Source of the DNA: an uncultured Clostridia bacterium
GTDB lineage: Bacteria; Bacillota; Clostridia; Oscillospirales; Ruminococcaceae
Length of the DNA: 61,590 nucleotides
Assembly: GCA_947586185.1 (NCBI GenBank)
Contig: CANPXN010000015.1
Location: forward strand, 1 to 61,590
Direction of reading: 5' to 3'
Shown here: piece by piece, positions 49,711 through 58,621 of the stretch
Numbering within the stretch: the stretch's first letter is position 1
How the letters are laid out: the number at the start of each line of letters is the position of its first letter
The notes under the pieces: model-generated
Seen by the model: only the letters and a program-made list of their open reading frames with translations
What the model was told of the DNA's origin: nothing
Database searches by the model: none
Made by a program: the position numbers and the translations under genes

Positions 49711-51183
49711 ATGAAAAAATCCAAAAAGAATTTCAAATACACCACGCTGGCATGGATCCTTGCGGTAATGCTTCTTGTAGTGACGATCCCTGTAAACATT
49801 ATAGCGGACAAGCTGGATGTCAAATTCGATATGACGCCTAACAGAATGTACAGCCTCAGCAGAACCACTACGGACTACATAAACTCCATGAATAAAAAGG
49901 TTGAGCTTTACGTTCTTATGACAATGGAAACCATAGAATCAGACGACAATAACTTAGCTCTTGTAAATATGCTGCAGCAGCTCTCAGAGCTTGATAATAT
50001 TGAGTTTAAGGACATTGACCCTAACGAAAATCCGGAAATAGTAAAGGAGCTTAATCCAAACGGATATCTGAAACTGTCCTCCGGCGATATCGTAGTAAAA
50101 TGCGGTGAAAATATTAAACGTATACCGGGTACTTCAATGTATACCTATGAGGGTAACGAATACAACTCAAACGGCGACCTTATTGTTGAAAACGCATACT
50201 TCCAGGGCGAAAACCTTGTAACAGGCGCTATAAAGTCTGTGGCAGAGGGAATATCCCCTACAATATACTTCCTTACAGGCCACGGTGAAAAAACTCTTGA
50301 CGAAAGCTACACCCAATTCAGAACAAACCTCAGAAACTACGGCTATAACGCTTCGGAGCTAAACCTTGCCTCTGAAAATGCCGTTCCGGACGACGCCGCT
50401 GTTATAATAGTACCGGCTCCGAAATCGGATATAAGCAAAAGCGAGCTTGAAAAGCTTGACAAATACATGGACAAGGGCGGTAACGTTTCCCTGCTTATGT
50501 CCCCTAACAAAGAGGAAGTAAAGTATACAAACATTGAAGCTCTTATGGCTGAGTATGGAATCGGCATGGACTACAACAGAATTTACGAAACTGACTCCTC
50601 AAAGCATGCGCCGGAAGACGAATACGAGGTTATCGTAAATCTTGTACAGCCAAGCGAGGATGACGAAAACGCAATCGACCTTACGTCTGCTCTTGCAGAT
50701 TATGAAAACTTTGTTCCTTATATGCCGGCTTCAAGAAGCTTCTACGACATGACCGGTGGAAAGAGCGAAAACCTTGTTATCTATCCGCTTATGGAAACAA
50801 ACGAAACGGCTGTTGGCGAGCCTTATGGAAACCCGGCTGCCGACCCTGAAAAGCTGAGCGGTATTCTTGATCTTGCCGCATATTCAATGGATAAGAACAG
50901 AAACAGCTCCAAACTCGTTGTAATGGGCAACGCTGAATTTATTGACGATGAAAACGTTCAGGAGGAATACTCCCTCGTATCCGTATATATGTACCTCAGT
51001 ACTATCTCATGGATGTACAACAGCGATGTAAACATGGGCATCCCTGTAAGAGAAAAAACCTATGACTATATGACTCTCAGCAACAAAAGCGACGCAAACA
51101 CGATCATGATAATTATAATCGCAGCTCCGTTAATTGTTGCGGCAGCCGGCGTCGGCGTATGGCTTAAAAGGAGATATTCATAA
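49711..51183 (+). CDS. GldG-like ABC auxiliary membrane protein
   Basis: The 490-residue protein has an N-terminal transmembrane helix (LAWILAVMLLVVTIPVNII), an ABC_transp_aux domain (FDMTPNRMYSLSRTT, TIYFLTGHGEKTLDESY) at about 35-290, and a C-terminal transmembrane helix. Most of it is extracytoplasmic and likely a periplasm-side partner of the permease. It overlaps the DUF4340 gene by one base. Confidence 0.9.
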   Translation: MKKSKKNFKYTTLAWILAVMLLVVTIPVNIIADKLDVKFDMTPNRMYSLSRTTTDYINSMNKKVELYVLMTMETIESDDNNLALVNMLQQLSELDNIEFKDIDPNENPEIVKELNPNGYLKLSSGDIVVKCGENIKRIPGTSMYTYEGNEYNSNGDLIVENAYFQGENLVTGAIKSVAEGISPTIYFLTGHGEKTLDESYTQFRTNLRNYGYNASELNLASENAVPDDAAVIIVPAPKSDISKSELEKLDKYMDKGGNVSLLMSPNKEEVKYTNIEALMAEYGIGMDYNRIYETDSSKHAPEDEYEVIVNLVQPSEDDENAIDLTSALADYENFVPYMPASRSFYDMTGGKSENLVIYPLMETNETAVGEPYGNPAADPEKLSGILDLAAYSMDKNRNSSKLVVMGNAEFIDDENVQEEYSLVSVYMYLSTISWMYNSDVNMGIPVREKTYDYMTLSNKSDANTIMIIIIAAPLIVAAAGVGVWLKRRYS

Positions 51184-52541
51184 TGAAAAGTATAAAAAAA
51201 GCCATTATTGTTCTGGTTATACTTATTGCGGCGTCCCTTGGCGGATACCTGATATTCAGCCATTTTCAGAATAAAAGCGACTCTAAAAAGGAAACTGAAA
51301 AAAACGAGCTAAACCTGTTCAGCTTCAACGCAGACGACTGCACAAAGGTGGATATCCACAATGAAAGCGGCGACTATACCGCAGAATTTAAAGACTCCGA
51401 ATGGAAGCTGACCAGCACTGACGAGTTCGTTGTGAACGACAGTCTTATGAACACGATCTGCTCATATATGAGTAACCTTACTGCTAAAAAAAAGCTGGAG
51501 GAAACCGATAAAGCTAAATATGGTCTTGACGATCCTATAAAAGTATCTGTTACCGAAAACGATAAAGTTCATACTATCTATGTAGGCGACCCTACTCCTA
51601 CATATGAGAGCTACTATGTAATGACCGGAGATGATTCGCCGATATTCCTTATCGACTATACCTTCGGCTCGATACTCTGTGTAAACAAGGACAGTCTTAA
51701 AAGCACACGCGCTTTCCCTTATTCATATTCCTTAATAACTCAGATCGCAGTTTATGACGGAAATGATCCGAGATTCATACTCAACTTCGATAAGAGCAAG
51801 AACGGATGGATAATGGATCGTCCTTTCTATACCGATAATATTTACTCCTCAGATGTAAATGAGGTTCTAGACGATTTCACCAATACAAACTTCTATTCGT
51901 TCGTTGAGGAAAATCTTTCAGAAGCGGATTATTCAAAATACGGCTTTGACAAGCCTCAGTACAAAATGACCGCCGGCACCGACGAAGCTTCCACAACTAT
52001 TATAATAGGTAACTACAACGATGATGAAACACAGGTATATGGTCTTGTGGAAAGCAGCGGACAGGTAGTAACCTTTGAAGTAGGAAATTGTCCTCCTCTC
52101 GGCTGTGAGATCACAGATGTTATCCAGCCTATGGTTTACTGCCGTGATATAAGCGAGGTCGAATCAATTGATGTCGATCTTAACGGCACAAAGGCTCTTA
52201 TTGAGGTCGTTAATTCCGATGAAAACAAATACAAGCTCAACGGCGAGAATGTTCCTTCCGAGAGCGTAAGCCTGCTGGGCGACTTCTACACAGCCTTCAA
52301 CACAGCGGAGTTTGAAACCTATGACAAAAAGCAGAAGCCAAAAGGCGACGTTGAAGTCACAATAACCTACAAGCTTAAAGACGGTACTAAGACAAAGCTT
52401 GAGTATATCCCTATAAAGGGCGGCGAGGAAAATACCTACTGGGTAATGAACAACGGAGAGTATTCCGGTTTCATTGTCCGCAAAAAGGTAGTAGCCCACT
52501 TCACCACCCAGTACGAAGCTCTTGAAAAAGCTTTGAAGTAA
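51183..52541 (+). CDS. DUF4340 single-pass membrane protein
   Basis: The 452-residue protein has an N-terminal transmembrane anchor (AIIVLVILIAASLGGYLIF) and a long extracytoplasmic region with repeated segments like YGLDDPIKVSVTEN and YGFDKPQYKMTAG, the hallmark of DUF4340. It is the last gene of the Gld-type operon and is followed by a strong terminator. Confidence 0.88.
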   Translation: MKSIKKAIIVLVILIAASLGGYLIFSHFQNKSDSKKETEKNELNLFSFNADDCTKVDIHNESGDYTAEFKDSEWKLTSTDEFVVNDSLMNTICSYMSNLTAKKKLEETDKAKYGLDDPIKVSVTENDKVHTIYVGDPTPTYESYYVMTGDDSPIFLIDYTFGSILCVNKDSLKSTRAFPYSYSLITQIAVYDGNDPRFILNFDKSKNGWIMDRPFYTDNIYSSDVNEVLDDFTNTNFYSFVEENLSEADYSKYGFDKPQYKMTAGTDEASTTIIIGNYNDDETQVYGLVESSGQVVTFEVGNCPPLGCEITDVIQPMVYCRDISEVESIDVDLNGTKALIEVVNSDENKYKLNGENVPSESVSLLGDFYTAFNTAEFETYDKKQKPKGDVEVTITYKLKDGTKTKLEYIPIKGGEENTYWVMNNGEYSGFIVRKKVVAHFTTQYEALEKALK

Positions 52542-52547
52542 AATATT

Positions 52548-52579
52548 AGCCCTGTGCTTTTTACAGCACGGGGCTTTTT
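52548..52579 (+). terminator. terminator of the ABC operon
   Basis: AGCCCTGTGC and its complement pair around TTTTTA, followed by TTTTT. Confidence 0.9.
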
Positions 52580-52583
52580 ATGT

Positions 52584-52603
52584 AAGACGGCAAAAAGCCG
52601 CCT
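52584..52603 (-). terminator. terminator of the M23 peptidase gene
   Basis: AAGACGGC and GCCGCCTT form a stem with one G-U pair. It lies between convergent genes next to the ABC operon terminator. The minus-strand T tract is poor. Confidence 0.4.
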
Positions 52604-52659
52604 TATCCTATTCTTTCATCAACTATAGACCTTGTCTATTGGAAGATAAAAAATCAGCA

Positions 52660-53421
52660 TTATTTTTTTATCGCCTTGATCGGGTCTACATAGGAGCCGT
52701 TTTTAGTCATCTCAAAGTGAAGATGAGCTTCCTCGTTCGTTTCAATATCGGCAGTTTCTCCCACTGCGCCGATCTCCTCGCCGGAGCTTACCTCCTGACC
52801 GGTCTGAACTGTTATCCCCTTGTTGAGATTGCAGTAGCGTGTAACTACACCGTTGCCGTGATCAATAGTAACGCAGTATCCCCAGAGAGGGTCCTCCTCA
52901 ACAGCTGAAACCGTTCCGGAATCCGCAGCGCATACGCTGTCCCCTAATGAAGCCTTGATGTCAACACCGTTGTGAGTCTGCCATACTCCAGTAGTGCCGG
53001 ATTTCACAAGCTCTCCGTTACTAAATTCAACCAGCACCTCGCCCTCTAAAGGCATAACCATTTTTCTTGCCTCAGGCTTTGAAGCCTCTGTGGATTTCTT
53101 GTCATCCTTTTTATCCGTTTCCTGAGGCTTTGTTTCAGGAGCTGCCACCGTAGTCTCCTGAACTGCGGTATGAGTTTCCCCGAAGGTCACCTTAGGTATG
53201 TCGGTATGCCTGTCCCATACATTCTGCTCGCTTTCAGAGCTTTCCTCCGTAACGATCGCTGAATCAAGCTGTCCGGTTATGCTGTCCTTGTTCTGGGTAT
53301 ATGCAAAATAGCATGCAGCTCCCACCATTGCAATGCTCAGCGCAAGAGCAATGTAAAACCCCTTGCCGGAAAGCAATGAAGCCGCTTTTGAATCCTTGAA
53401 TACTTTTTTCACGTTTAACAC
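52660..53421 (-). CDS. M23 LytM-type endopeptidase, membrane anchored
   Basis: The 253-residue protein has an N-terminal transmembrane helix near 20-40 (GFYIALALSIAMVGAACYF), a Thr/Glu/Lys-rich linker, and a LytM domain from about 135. Zinc ligands are HNGVD and HLHFEM. It resembles SpoIIQ/SpoIVFA-type peptidases; a cell-wall or engulfment role is plausible. The ATG follows GGAGG. Confidence 0.9.
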   Translation of the reverse strand: MLNVKKVFKDSKAASLLSGKGFYIALALSIAMVGAACYFAYTQNKDSITGQLDSAIVTEESSESEQNVWDRHTDIPKVTFGETHTAVQETTVAAPETKPQETDKKDDKKSTEASKPEARKMVMPLEGEVLVEFSNGELVKSGTTGVWQTHNGVDIKASLGDSVCAADSGTVSAVEEDPLWGYCVTIDHGNGVVTRYCNLNKGITVQTGQEVSSGEEIGAVGETADIETNEEAHLHFEMTKNGSYVDPIKAIKK

Positions 53422-53538
53422 CTCCGTGATTATTGTGGACTTTCAGCAGGTAATTTATTCACATGATTATACATAAATTTCTGAATATTTTTTACCGTAA
53501 GGTCTGAGTCATATCCGGAATAAAAAGCAAATTTTTTC

Positions 53539-53567
53539 TTGATTTATGACGAAAATAATGCTATAAT
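53539..53567 (+). promoter_or_regulatory. ferritin promoter
   Basis: TTGATT (53539-53544), 17 bp, TATAAT (53562-53567). A leader of about 85 nt contains two hairpins: AAGGCAGTGGC/GCCGCTGTCTT and GAATCC/GGATTC. Confidence 0.75.
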
Positions 53568-53659
53568 GTAAATGTAAAAAATAAGGCAGTGGCTTATGCC
53601 GCTGTCTTCAAACATTAGCAGAATCCAAAGCGGATTCCGGGTAAAGGAGCGTTTTTATT

Positions 53660-54169
53660 ATGGACAAAAAAGTTTCAAAGCTGCTTAATGCTCAGATCAA
53701 CAAGGAGCTTTACTCAGCCTATCTGTACCTTGAATTTTCAAATTATTACAATGAAGCCGGACTTAGCGGTTTTTCCAACTGGTATTATATCCAGGCTCAG
53801 GAGGAAAGAGACCATGCGATGCTTTTCATGAAGTATCTCCAGAACAACAACGAAAAGGTAACTCTTGAAGCCATTGACAAGCCGGATGTTAGCCTTGGCG
53901 ACAACATGGCTCCTCTTAAAGCAGGTCTTGAACACGAAATTTATGTAACAAGCCTTATCAATGACATTTATGATGCAGCATACAGCGTAAAGGATTTCAG
54001 AACAATGCAGTTCCTTGACTGGTTCGTAAAAGAACAGGGCGAGGAGGAAACAAATGCAAACGATCTCATCACTAAGATGACTTTGTTTGGAAGCGATCCT
54101 AAGGGTCTTTACATGCTGGACAGTGAGCTTGGAGCAAGAGTTTACTCTGCACCGTCGCTTGTGCTTTAA
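53660..54169 (+). CDS. ftnA: ferritin
   Basis: The 169-residue iron-storage protein assembles into 24-mers. Ferroxidase residues are visible in the first helix (NKELYSAYLYLEFSNYY), second helix (QAQEERDHA) and in FVKEQGEEETNA. Typical non-heme ferritin length. GGAG precedes the ATG. Confidence 0.95.
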   Translation: MDKKVSKLLNAQINKELYSAYLYLEFSNYYNEAGLSGFSNWYYIQAQEERDHAMLFMKYLQNNNEKVTLEAIDKPDVSLGDNMAPLKAGLEHEIYVTSLINDIYDAAYSVKDFRTMQFLDWFVKEQGEEETNANDLITKMTLFGSDPKGLYMLDSELGARVYSAPSLVL

Positions 54170-54180
54170 TACATAATTAA

Positions 54181-54217
54181 GAGCTGCCGCACTTAGTACC
54201 GCAGCTCCTTTGTTTTT
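54181..54217 (+). terminator. ferritin terminator
   Basis: GAGCTGC and GCAGCTC pair, followed by CTTTGTTTTT. Confidence 0.8.
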
Positions 54218-54231
54218 ATGTAAAGCTTTCC

Positions 54232-54260
54232 TTGACAACCTCTGCAAAGTCATATATAAT
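54232..54260 (+). promoter_or_regulatory. promoter of the TPR gene
   Basis: TTGACA (54232-54237), 17 bp, TATAAT (54255-54260): full consensus. Confidence 0.85.
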
Positions 54261-54320
54261 TAAAACATATAGCGGAAATCTTAGGGCTTTCCGCATAAAT
54301 CCATAAAAAGGACTGATAAT

Positions 54321-55370
54321 ATGAACAGCAAAGAAATACTCGACGATATATCAAAGCATCTTACCGGAGATCCGGAAAAGGACGGGCCTTTCCTTAAAGA
54401 GCAGTCTGAAAAATACAAGGAGCATGAGGAAAGCGAGGCCATTAACAGAGGGCTTGCAAAAATGCTTTATGAAATCGTTTCAGACGACTACTTTACAAGC
54501 ATGCACTCATACCTTGAAAATGAAAATAAAAATGTTGCAAAGCAGCTTGAAAAAGTCCTGGAGCTTTATCAGAAACACAGCTACAGTACAGGAATTTCAA
54601 TTCTTGAAGACATAATCAGAAACAATATCCTTGCATGGCGTGATACTGAGGAGTATACCTATAAGAGCTTCGGCTCTCCCCTTGAATATTCCGTATACCT
54701 AAAGCTTTCCGGAGATGAAAGAGAGATTCGCTCAGTCAACTGCGATATGAGCGAGGTCTATCGCCTCTATGGCTTCGGCCTTATAGAACAAAATAAAATA
54801 AACGAAGCAAGGGATGCCCTTGAACAGTCAGTTAAGTTCAATCCGGTAAATCCAAATGCGCTTTTTGAATATTCAGAAATACTCAAGCTGCGCAATAACA
54901 TGAAAAAGCTCAGAGAGGTCACAGACTGGATATTAAAATGCGCCGTCACAAAGGATCAGCTGTCTGCGGCATACAGAAACTATGCATACTACTTTGTTGA
55001 ACAGCATGACTACAAAAACGCTTTTGCAATGGTCGAAATGAGCAGGATATTCGGTAACAGCAAGTCCGCAAACAGTGAATATGAGTATGTTATCCGGACT
55101 CTCGGAATGAAGCCTAAAGCCCACACAAATCAGGAGCTTATGGACATCATGCTCAAAGAAAATATCCAGCCTGGTCCGTCGTCGATCGTTGTAGAGCTTG
55201 CATATATGTTCGGAAAGCACTCGGAGCAGAACCTCGACTATAAGCTTGCGATTTACTTTTACAAGGTAGTGTATGAGCTGCTTGAAGAACCTCAGATGGC
55301 TCAGCATATATCGGAGCTTGAACAAACTGTGGCAAATCTTGAACACGAACGAAAAAATAACAATAGTTAA
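54321..55370 (+). CDS. TPR-repeat protein of unknown function
   Basis: The 349-residue all-helical protein has TPR-like units (EVYRLYGFGLIEQNKINEARDALEQSVKFNPVNPNALFEYSEILK near 150-190, split across two helices pairs, and a later unit near 305). No signal peptide. It has its own consensus promoter. A scaffold role is likely; no specific partner is evident. Confidence 0.8.
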   Translation: MNSKEILDDISKHLTGDPEKDGPFLKEQSEKYKEHEESEAINRGLAKMLYEIVSDDYFTSMHSYLENENKNVAKQLEKVLELYQKHSYSTGISILEDIIRNNILAWRDTEEYTYKSFGSPLEYSVYLKLSGDEREIRSVNCDMSEVYRLYGFGLIEQNKINEARDALEQSVKFNPVNPNALFEYSEILKLRNNMKKLREVTDWILKCAVTKDQLSAAYRNYAYYFVEQHDYKNAFAMVEMSRIFGNSKSANSEYEYVIRTLGMKPKAHTNQELMDIMLKENIQPGPSSIVVELAYMFGKHSEQNLDYKLAIYFYKVVYELLEEPQMAQHISELEQTVANLEHERKNNNS

Positions 55371-55390
55371 AACTTACAATATTCACAAGA

Positions 55391-55420
55391 AATATTTGTG
55401 CATAAATATTTACAAATATT
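55391..55420. promoter_or_regulatory. operator-like dyad upstream of GH26
   Basis: AATATTTGT (55391-55399) and ACAAATATT (55412-55420) are perfect 9-bp inverted copies 12 bp apart, ending one base before the GH26 -35 box. A regulator could bind here. Confidence 0.5.
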
Positions 55421-55421
55421 C

Positions 55422-55450
55422 TTGAAGGGTTTTGTAAAGCATGTTATAAT
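55422..55450 (+). promoter_or_regulatory. GH26 promoter
   Basis: TTGAAG (55422-55427), 17 bp, TATAAT (55445-55450), 69 bp upstream of the start codon. Confidence 0.75.
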
Positions 55451-55518
55451 AGTATAAGTGAAAGCTTTGTTGTAATACGCAAAGCTGCGACAAATAATTA
55501 TTTATAGGGGGAATATTA

Positions 55519-57885
55519 ATGAAAAGAAAATCACTCAAAAAGCTTTTAGCAGCCGCAGTAGCGTCTGTTTGCGCTGTTAACGCTTTGTTTGTTTCTTCGC
55601 TTTCATCATTTGCGGCAACAAACCTAAAGTATGAAGCCGAGGACGCAACAATTGAAGGCTCCGTGATGCCTGCGGAAGGCTCTGACAGATGGGTCAAAGG
55701 CGCTTCAGGCGACAAGTTTGTATTTCTTGAAAAAGCTGGAGAAAAGATCACCTTTGACGTAACCGTTGAAGAAGCCGGAATGTACGATGTTCTGGTCGGC
55801 TATCAGAACAATTTCGGCGGAGCAAAAATTCAGAACATCTCCATTAACGGCGTTGATCAGGGCAAGATCGACTTCCCGGTAAGCAAGGACTGGACTGAGC
55901 TCAGCACAGGCATGAAAAGGCTGAGTGCAGGCACAAACACAATTTCGATCATAAGCTCATGGGGCTGGACAAACATTGACTATATCCGTATTGTAGACGC
56001 TTCATTCGCTTCACTTCCGTCACTTACAAACTTTGACAGAGTGTGCTGCGATCCAAAGGCAACCAGCTATACTCAGAGTCTTATGAACTTCCTTTCCAAA
56101 AATTACGGAAGTCACGTTATTTCCGGTCAGCAGGAAATTTATAAGTACGGTCCTCATGATTTCAACTATGAATTTGATTACATAAAAGATACCACAGGCG
56201 AGCTTCCAGCAATCAGAGGCTTCGACTTCTTAAACTGCGCTAACATCCTTTATGGAAGCGATGACGGAACGGTCGACAGAATGATCGACTGGGCTAAAAA
56301 CAAGAACGGTATCGTTACTACATCATGGCATCTTACAGTCCCTAAGGATTTTGCAAGCTATGAATTAGGCGCAACAAATGTAACATGGAACGACGCTACA
56401 TATGCTCCAAAGGATACCGACTTTGACGCTTCAAACGTTATCAAAGCCGGAACAAAGGAAAACGAGTACTACATGGCATGCCTCAAGGCTTGCGCAGATC
56501 AGATCCAGAAGCTCCAGGACGCAGAGGTTCCGCTTATTTTCAGACCTCTCCACGAAGCTGAAGGCGGCGGCGGTGAAGATGGCTCATGGTTCTGGTGGGG
56601 CAAATCAGGATCAGCTGTATATAAGGATATATGGAAGCTTACATATGAAACCCTTACCGATACATATGGACTTCACAACATCATCTGGGAATGGAACAGC
56701 TATAACTACAGCTCATCTGCTAACTGGTATCCGGGTGATGAGTATGTAGACCTTATCGCATACGATAAGTACAACTGTACAGTATATCTTGAAGAAAACA
56801 ATTGGCAGGCATCATATGTTCACAACGACAGCGCTATCGGCGACACATTCTACGGAATCGTTGATAAATATAATGGCAAGAAAATGGTAGCTATGTCTGA
56901 AAACGACAGCATTCCAAAGCTCAGCAATATTCTTGAAGAAAAGGCTGCATGGCTTTACTTCTGCCCATGGTATGACGGCGGACAGGATAATACAAACTTC
57001 CTTACAAACGAGCTTTTCAACAAGAAGGAAGACCTTATAGAAATGTATCAGAGCGATTACTGCATCACTCTTGACGAGCTTCCTGCTGATCTTTATGGCG
57101 ATAAAGAAAAGCCAACAAATCCTACAGAGGAAGACACTAACCCGACAGAATCAAGCAGCTCATCATCAGAAACAAAGCCTATCGTTACCGATGAAAACGC
57201 AGTTGAAGCTGTTGTCAAGCCAAATGACGGAAAATACTCAATCAGCGTTGACGGCAAATTCGGTGACACTGTTTACCTTATATTTGACGTTGACAAGACC
57301 ATAACCTACGCAAACGGCTGCTTAGGCGTATCCGTAGGCGTTGACGGAACTGACTACTGGGTATCATATCAGTGGGAGGCTGCAAAGTCCGGTACAATAG
57401 CTGTTGACTTGAGTAAGCCTTTTCAGGTTTCCTACAACAACGGCGTGGATTTGGTCGTAGACGAAGCCCTTATTGAACCGATTTGTGAAGAAGCCAAAAA
57501 GCAGAACACCGGTGAGGTTCAGATCTGGTGGGCAAACGACAGCGCAGGAGAAGAGGCTGATACTTCAAAAGTTGTTCTCACCGGAGCTTATGTTATAAAG
57601 GAAGCTGAAAATACAGATACTACAGAATCATCAGGCACAATAGTTACTGGAATTCCTACATTAATAGGCGATGTTAATCAAAGCGGTGACGTTGACCTCC
57701 AGGATCTTGTTGCACTGGCTAAATATTTTGCTGATTCAAACTCTTATGGACTTTCAGCAACAGGTCTTGCAAATGCCGACTGCACCCGAGACGGATTTAT
57801 AGGAAATCCTGACGTTGTTGCATTGTTGCAGTATGTATCCGGTCAGGTGTCGGAAGACACACCGATTGGCAAACACTTAGGTTAA
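55519..57885 (+). CDS. GH26 beta-mannanase with CBM35-like module and dockerin
   Basis: The 788-residue secreted enzyme degrades mannan. The signal peptide is at about 1-34. A CBM35-like module follows at about 36-155 (YEAEDATIEG...WTNIDYIRI). The GH26 domain is at about 165-520: the acid/base Glu lies in IFRPLHEAEG, the nucleophile Glu in MVAMSENDSIP. After a Thr/Ser/Glu linker there is a beta-rich module of about 140 residues (565-705) that I cannot assign, perhaps a carbohydrate-binding module. The dockerin is at about 713-778 (GDVNQSGDVDLQDL; ADCTRDGFIGNPD), nearly the same as that of GH48. Upstream is a GGGGG ribosome binding site. Confidence 0.93.
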   Translation: MKRKSLKKLLAAAVASVCAVNALFVSSLSSFAATNLKYEAEDATIEGSVMPAEGSDRWVKGASGDKFVFLEKAGEKITFDVTVEEAGMYDVLVGYQNNFGGAKIQNISINGVDQGKIDFPVSKDWTELSTGMKRLSAGTNTISIISSWGWTNIDYIRIVDASFASLPSLTNFDRVCCDPKATSYTQSLMNFLSKNYGSHVISGQQEIYKYGPHDFNYEFDYIKDTTGELPAIRGFDFLNCANILYGSDDGTVDRMIDWAKNKNGIVTTSWHLTVPKDFASYELGATNVTWNDATYAPKDTDFDASNVIKAGTKENEYYMACLKACADQIQKLQDAEVPLIFRPLHEAEGGGGEDGSWFWWGKSGSAVYKDIWKLTYETLTDTYGLHNIIWEWNSYNYSSSANWYPGDEYVDLIAYDKYNCTVYLEENNWQASYVHNDSAIGDTFYGIVDKYNGKKMVAMSENDSIPKLSNILEEKAAWLYFCPWYDGGQDNTNFLTNELFNKKEDLIEMYQSDYCITLDELPADLYGDKEKPTNPTEEDTNPTESSSSSSETKPIVTDENAVEAVVKPNDGKYSISVDGKFGDTVYLIFDVDKTITYANGCLGVSVGVDGTDYWVSYQWEAAKSGTIAVDLSKPFQVSYNNGVDLVVDEALIEPICEEAKKQNTGEVQIWWANDSAGEEADTSKVVLTGAYVIKEAENTDTTESSGTIVTGIPTLIGDVNQSGDVDLQDLVALAKYFADSNSYGLSATGLANADCTRDGFIGNPDVVALLQYVSGQVSEDTPIGKHLG

Positions 57886-57895
57886 TAAATTACTT

Positions 57896-57929
57896 AAAAT
57901 GCACCCCAAAGTATGGGGTGCATTTTTTT
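57896..57929. terminator. bidirectional terminator between GH26 and spoVT
   Basis: AAAATGCACCCC and GGGGTGCATTTTTTT pair around AAAGTAT, between convergent genes. Confidence 0.9.
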
Positions 57930-57932
57930 AAG

Positions 57933-58472
57933 CTATCCCTCGATCTGCTTGCCGAGAAACAGAGCCGCAGCGCTCATAAGGCTTTTCTGAAGCTCTGTAG
58001 CAACGCCGGAGCCGTCAGACTCCATAAACGCTACTGCGCCGGTAACATCTCCTGAGGAAATTATCGGTGAGCATCCGATCGCCGCCTTGTCCACGCCCTC
58101 CGCAGGCATCATTTTGCGAAGTGGGTCAACGGCATAATATGGCTTTCTGCTTTCCATGACCTCCTCGAGAGCCGGCGAAACACGTCTTTCGTTAAATTCC
58201 TTTTTTGACACTCCGGAAACTGCTACAACATGGTCACGGTCAAATATCACAACCGGGCAGCCTGCCAGCTTGTGCATGATCTCAGCAACCTGTCCTGCAT
58301 TTTCACATATTTCACTGATAGCTGAATACTTTCTGAATATTACTTCTCCGTCATTGCTTGTATAAATTTCAAGAGGATCGCCCTCCCTGATTCTCATTGT
58401 TCTCCTGATCTCTTTAGGGATTACAACCCTCCCAAGATCATCGATCCTTCTGACTATTCCGGTAGCTTTCAT
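57933..58472 (-). CDS. spoVT: stage V sporulation protein T (AbrB/GAF regulator)
   Basis: The 179-residue regulator has an N-terminal AbrB swapped-hairpin domain (ATGIVRRIDDLGRVVIPKEI, RIREGDPLEIYT) and a C-terminal GAF-like domain (55-178), matching SpoVT in length and layout. In spore formers it controls forespore genes. AAGGAG precedes the ATG. Confidence 0.93.
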   Translation of the reverse strand: MKATGIVRRIDDLGRVVIPKEIRRTMRIREGDPLEIYTSNDGEVIFRKYSAISEICENAGQVAEIMHKLAGCPVVIFDRDHVVAVSGVSKKEFNERRVSPALEEVMESRKPYYAVDPLRKMMPAEGVDKAAIGCSPIISSGDVTGAVAFMESDGSGVATELQKSLMSAAALFLGKQIEG

Positions 58473-58559
58473 ATCTAAATCTCCTTAATTTTATTTTTGC
58501 AATGTTAGTATTTGTATTTTCATGGAGATTATGCAAATTAAAACTGCAAATTTTCCGGA

Positions 58560-58588
58560 TTGCTATATTCAAAAATTTGTGATATAAT
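58560..58588 (+). promoter_or_regulatory. promoter of patatin-HAD pair
   Basis: TTGCTA (58560-58565), 17 bp, extended -10 TGATATAAT (TATAAT at 58583-58588). Confidence 0.7.
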
Positions 58589-58621
58589 TTAAATATAAAA
58601 GTACAATTGTGAGGTCATACC

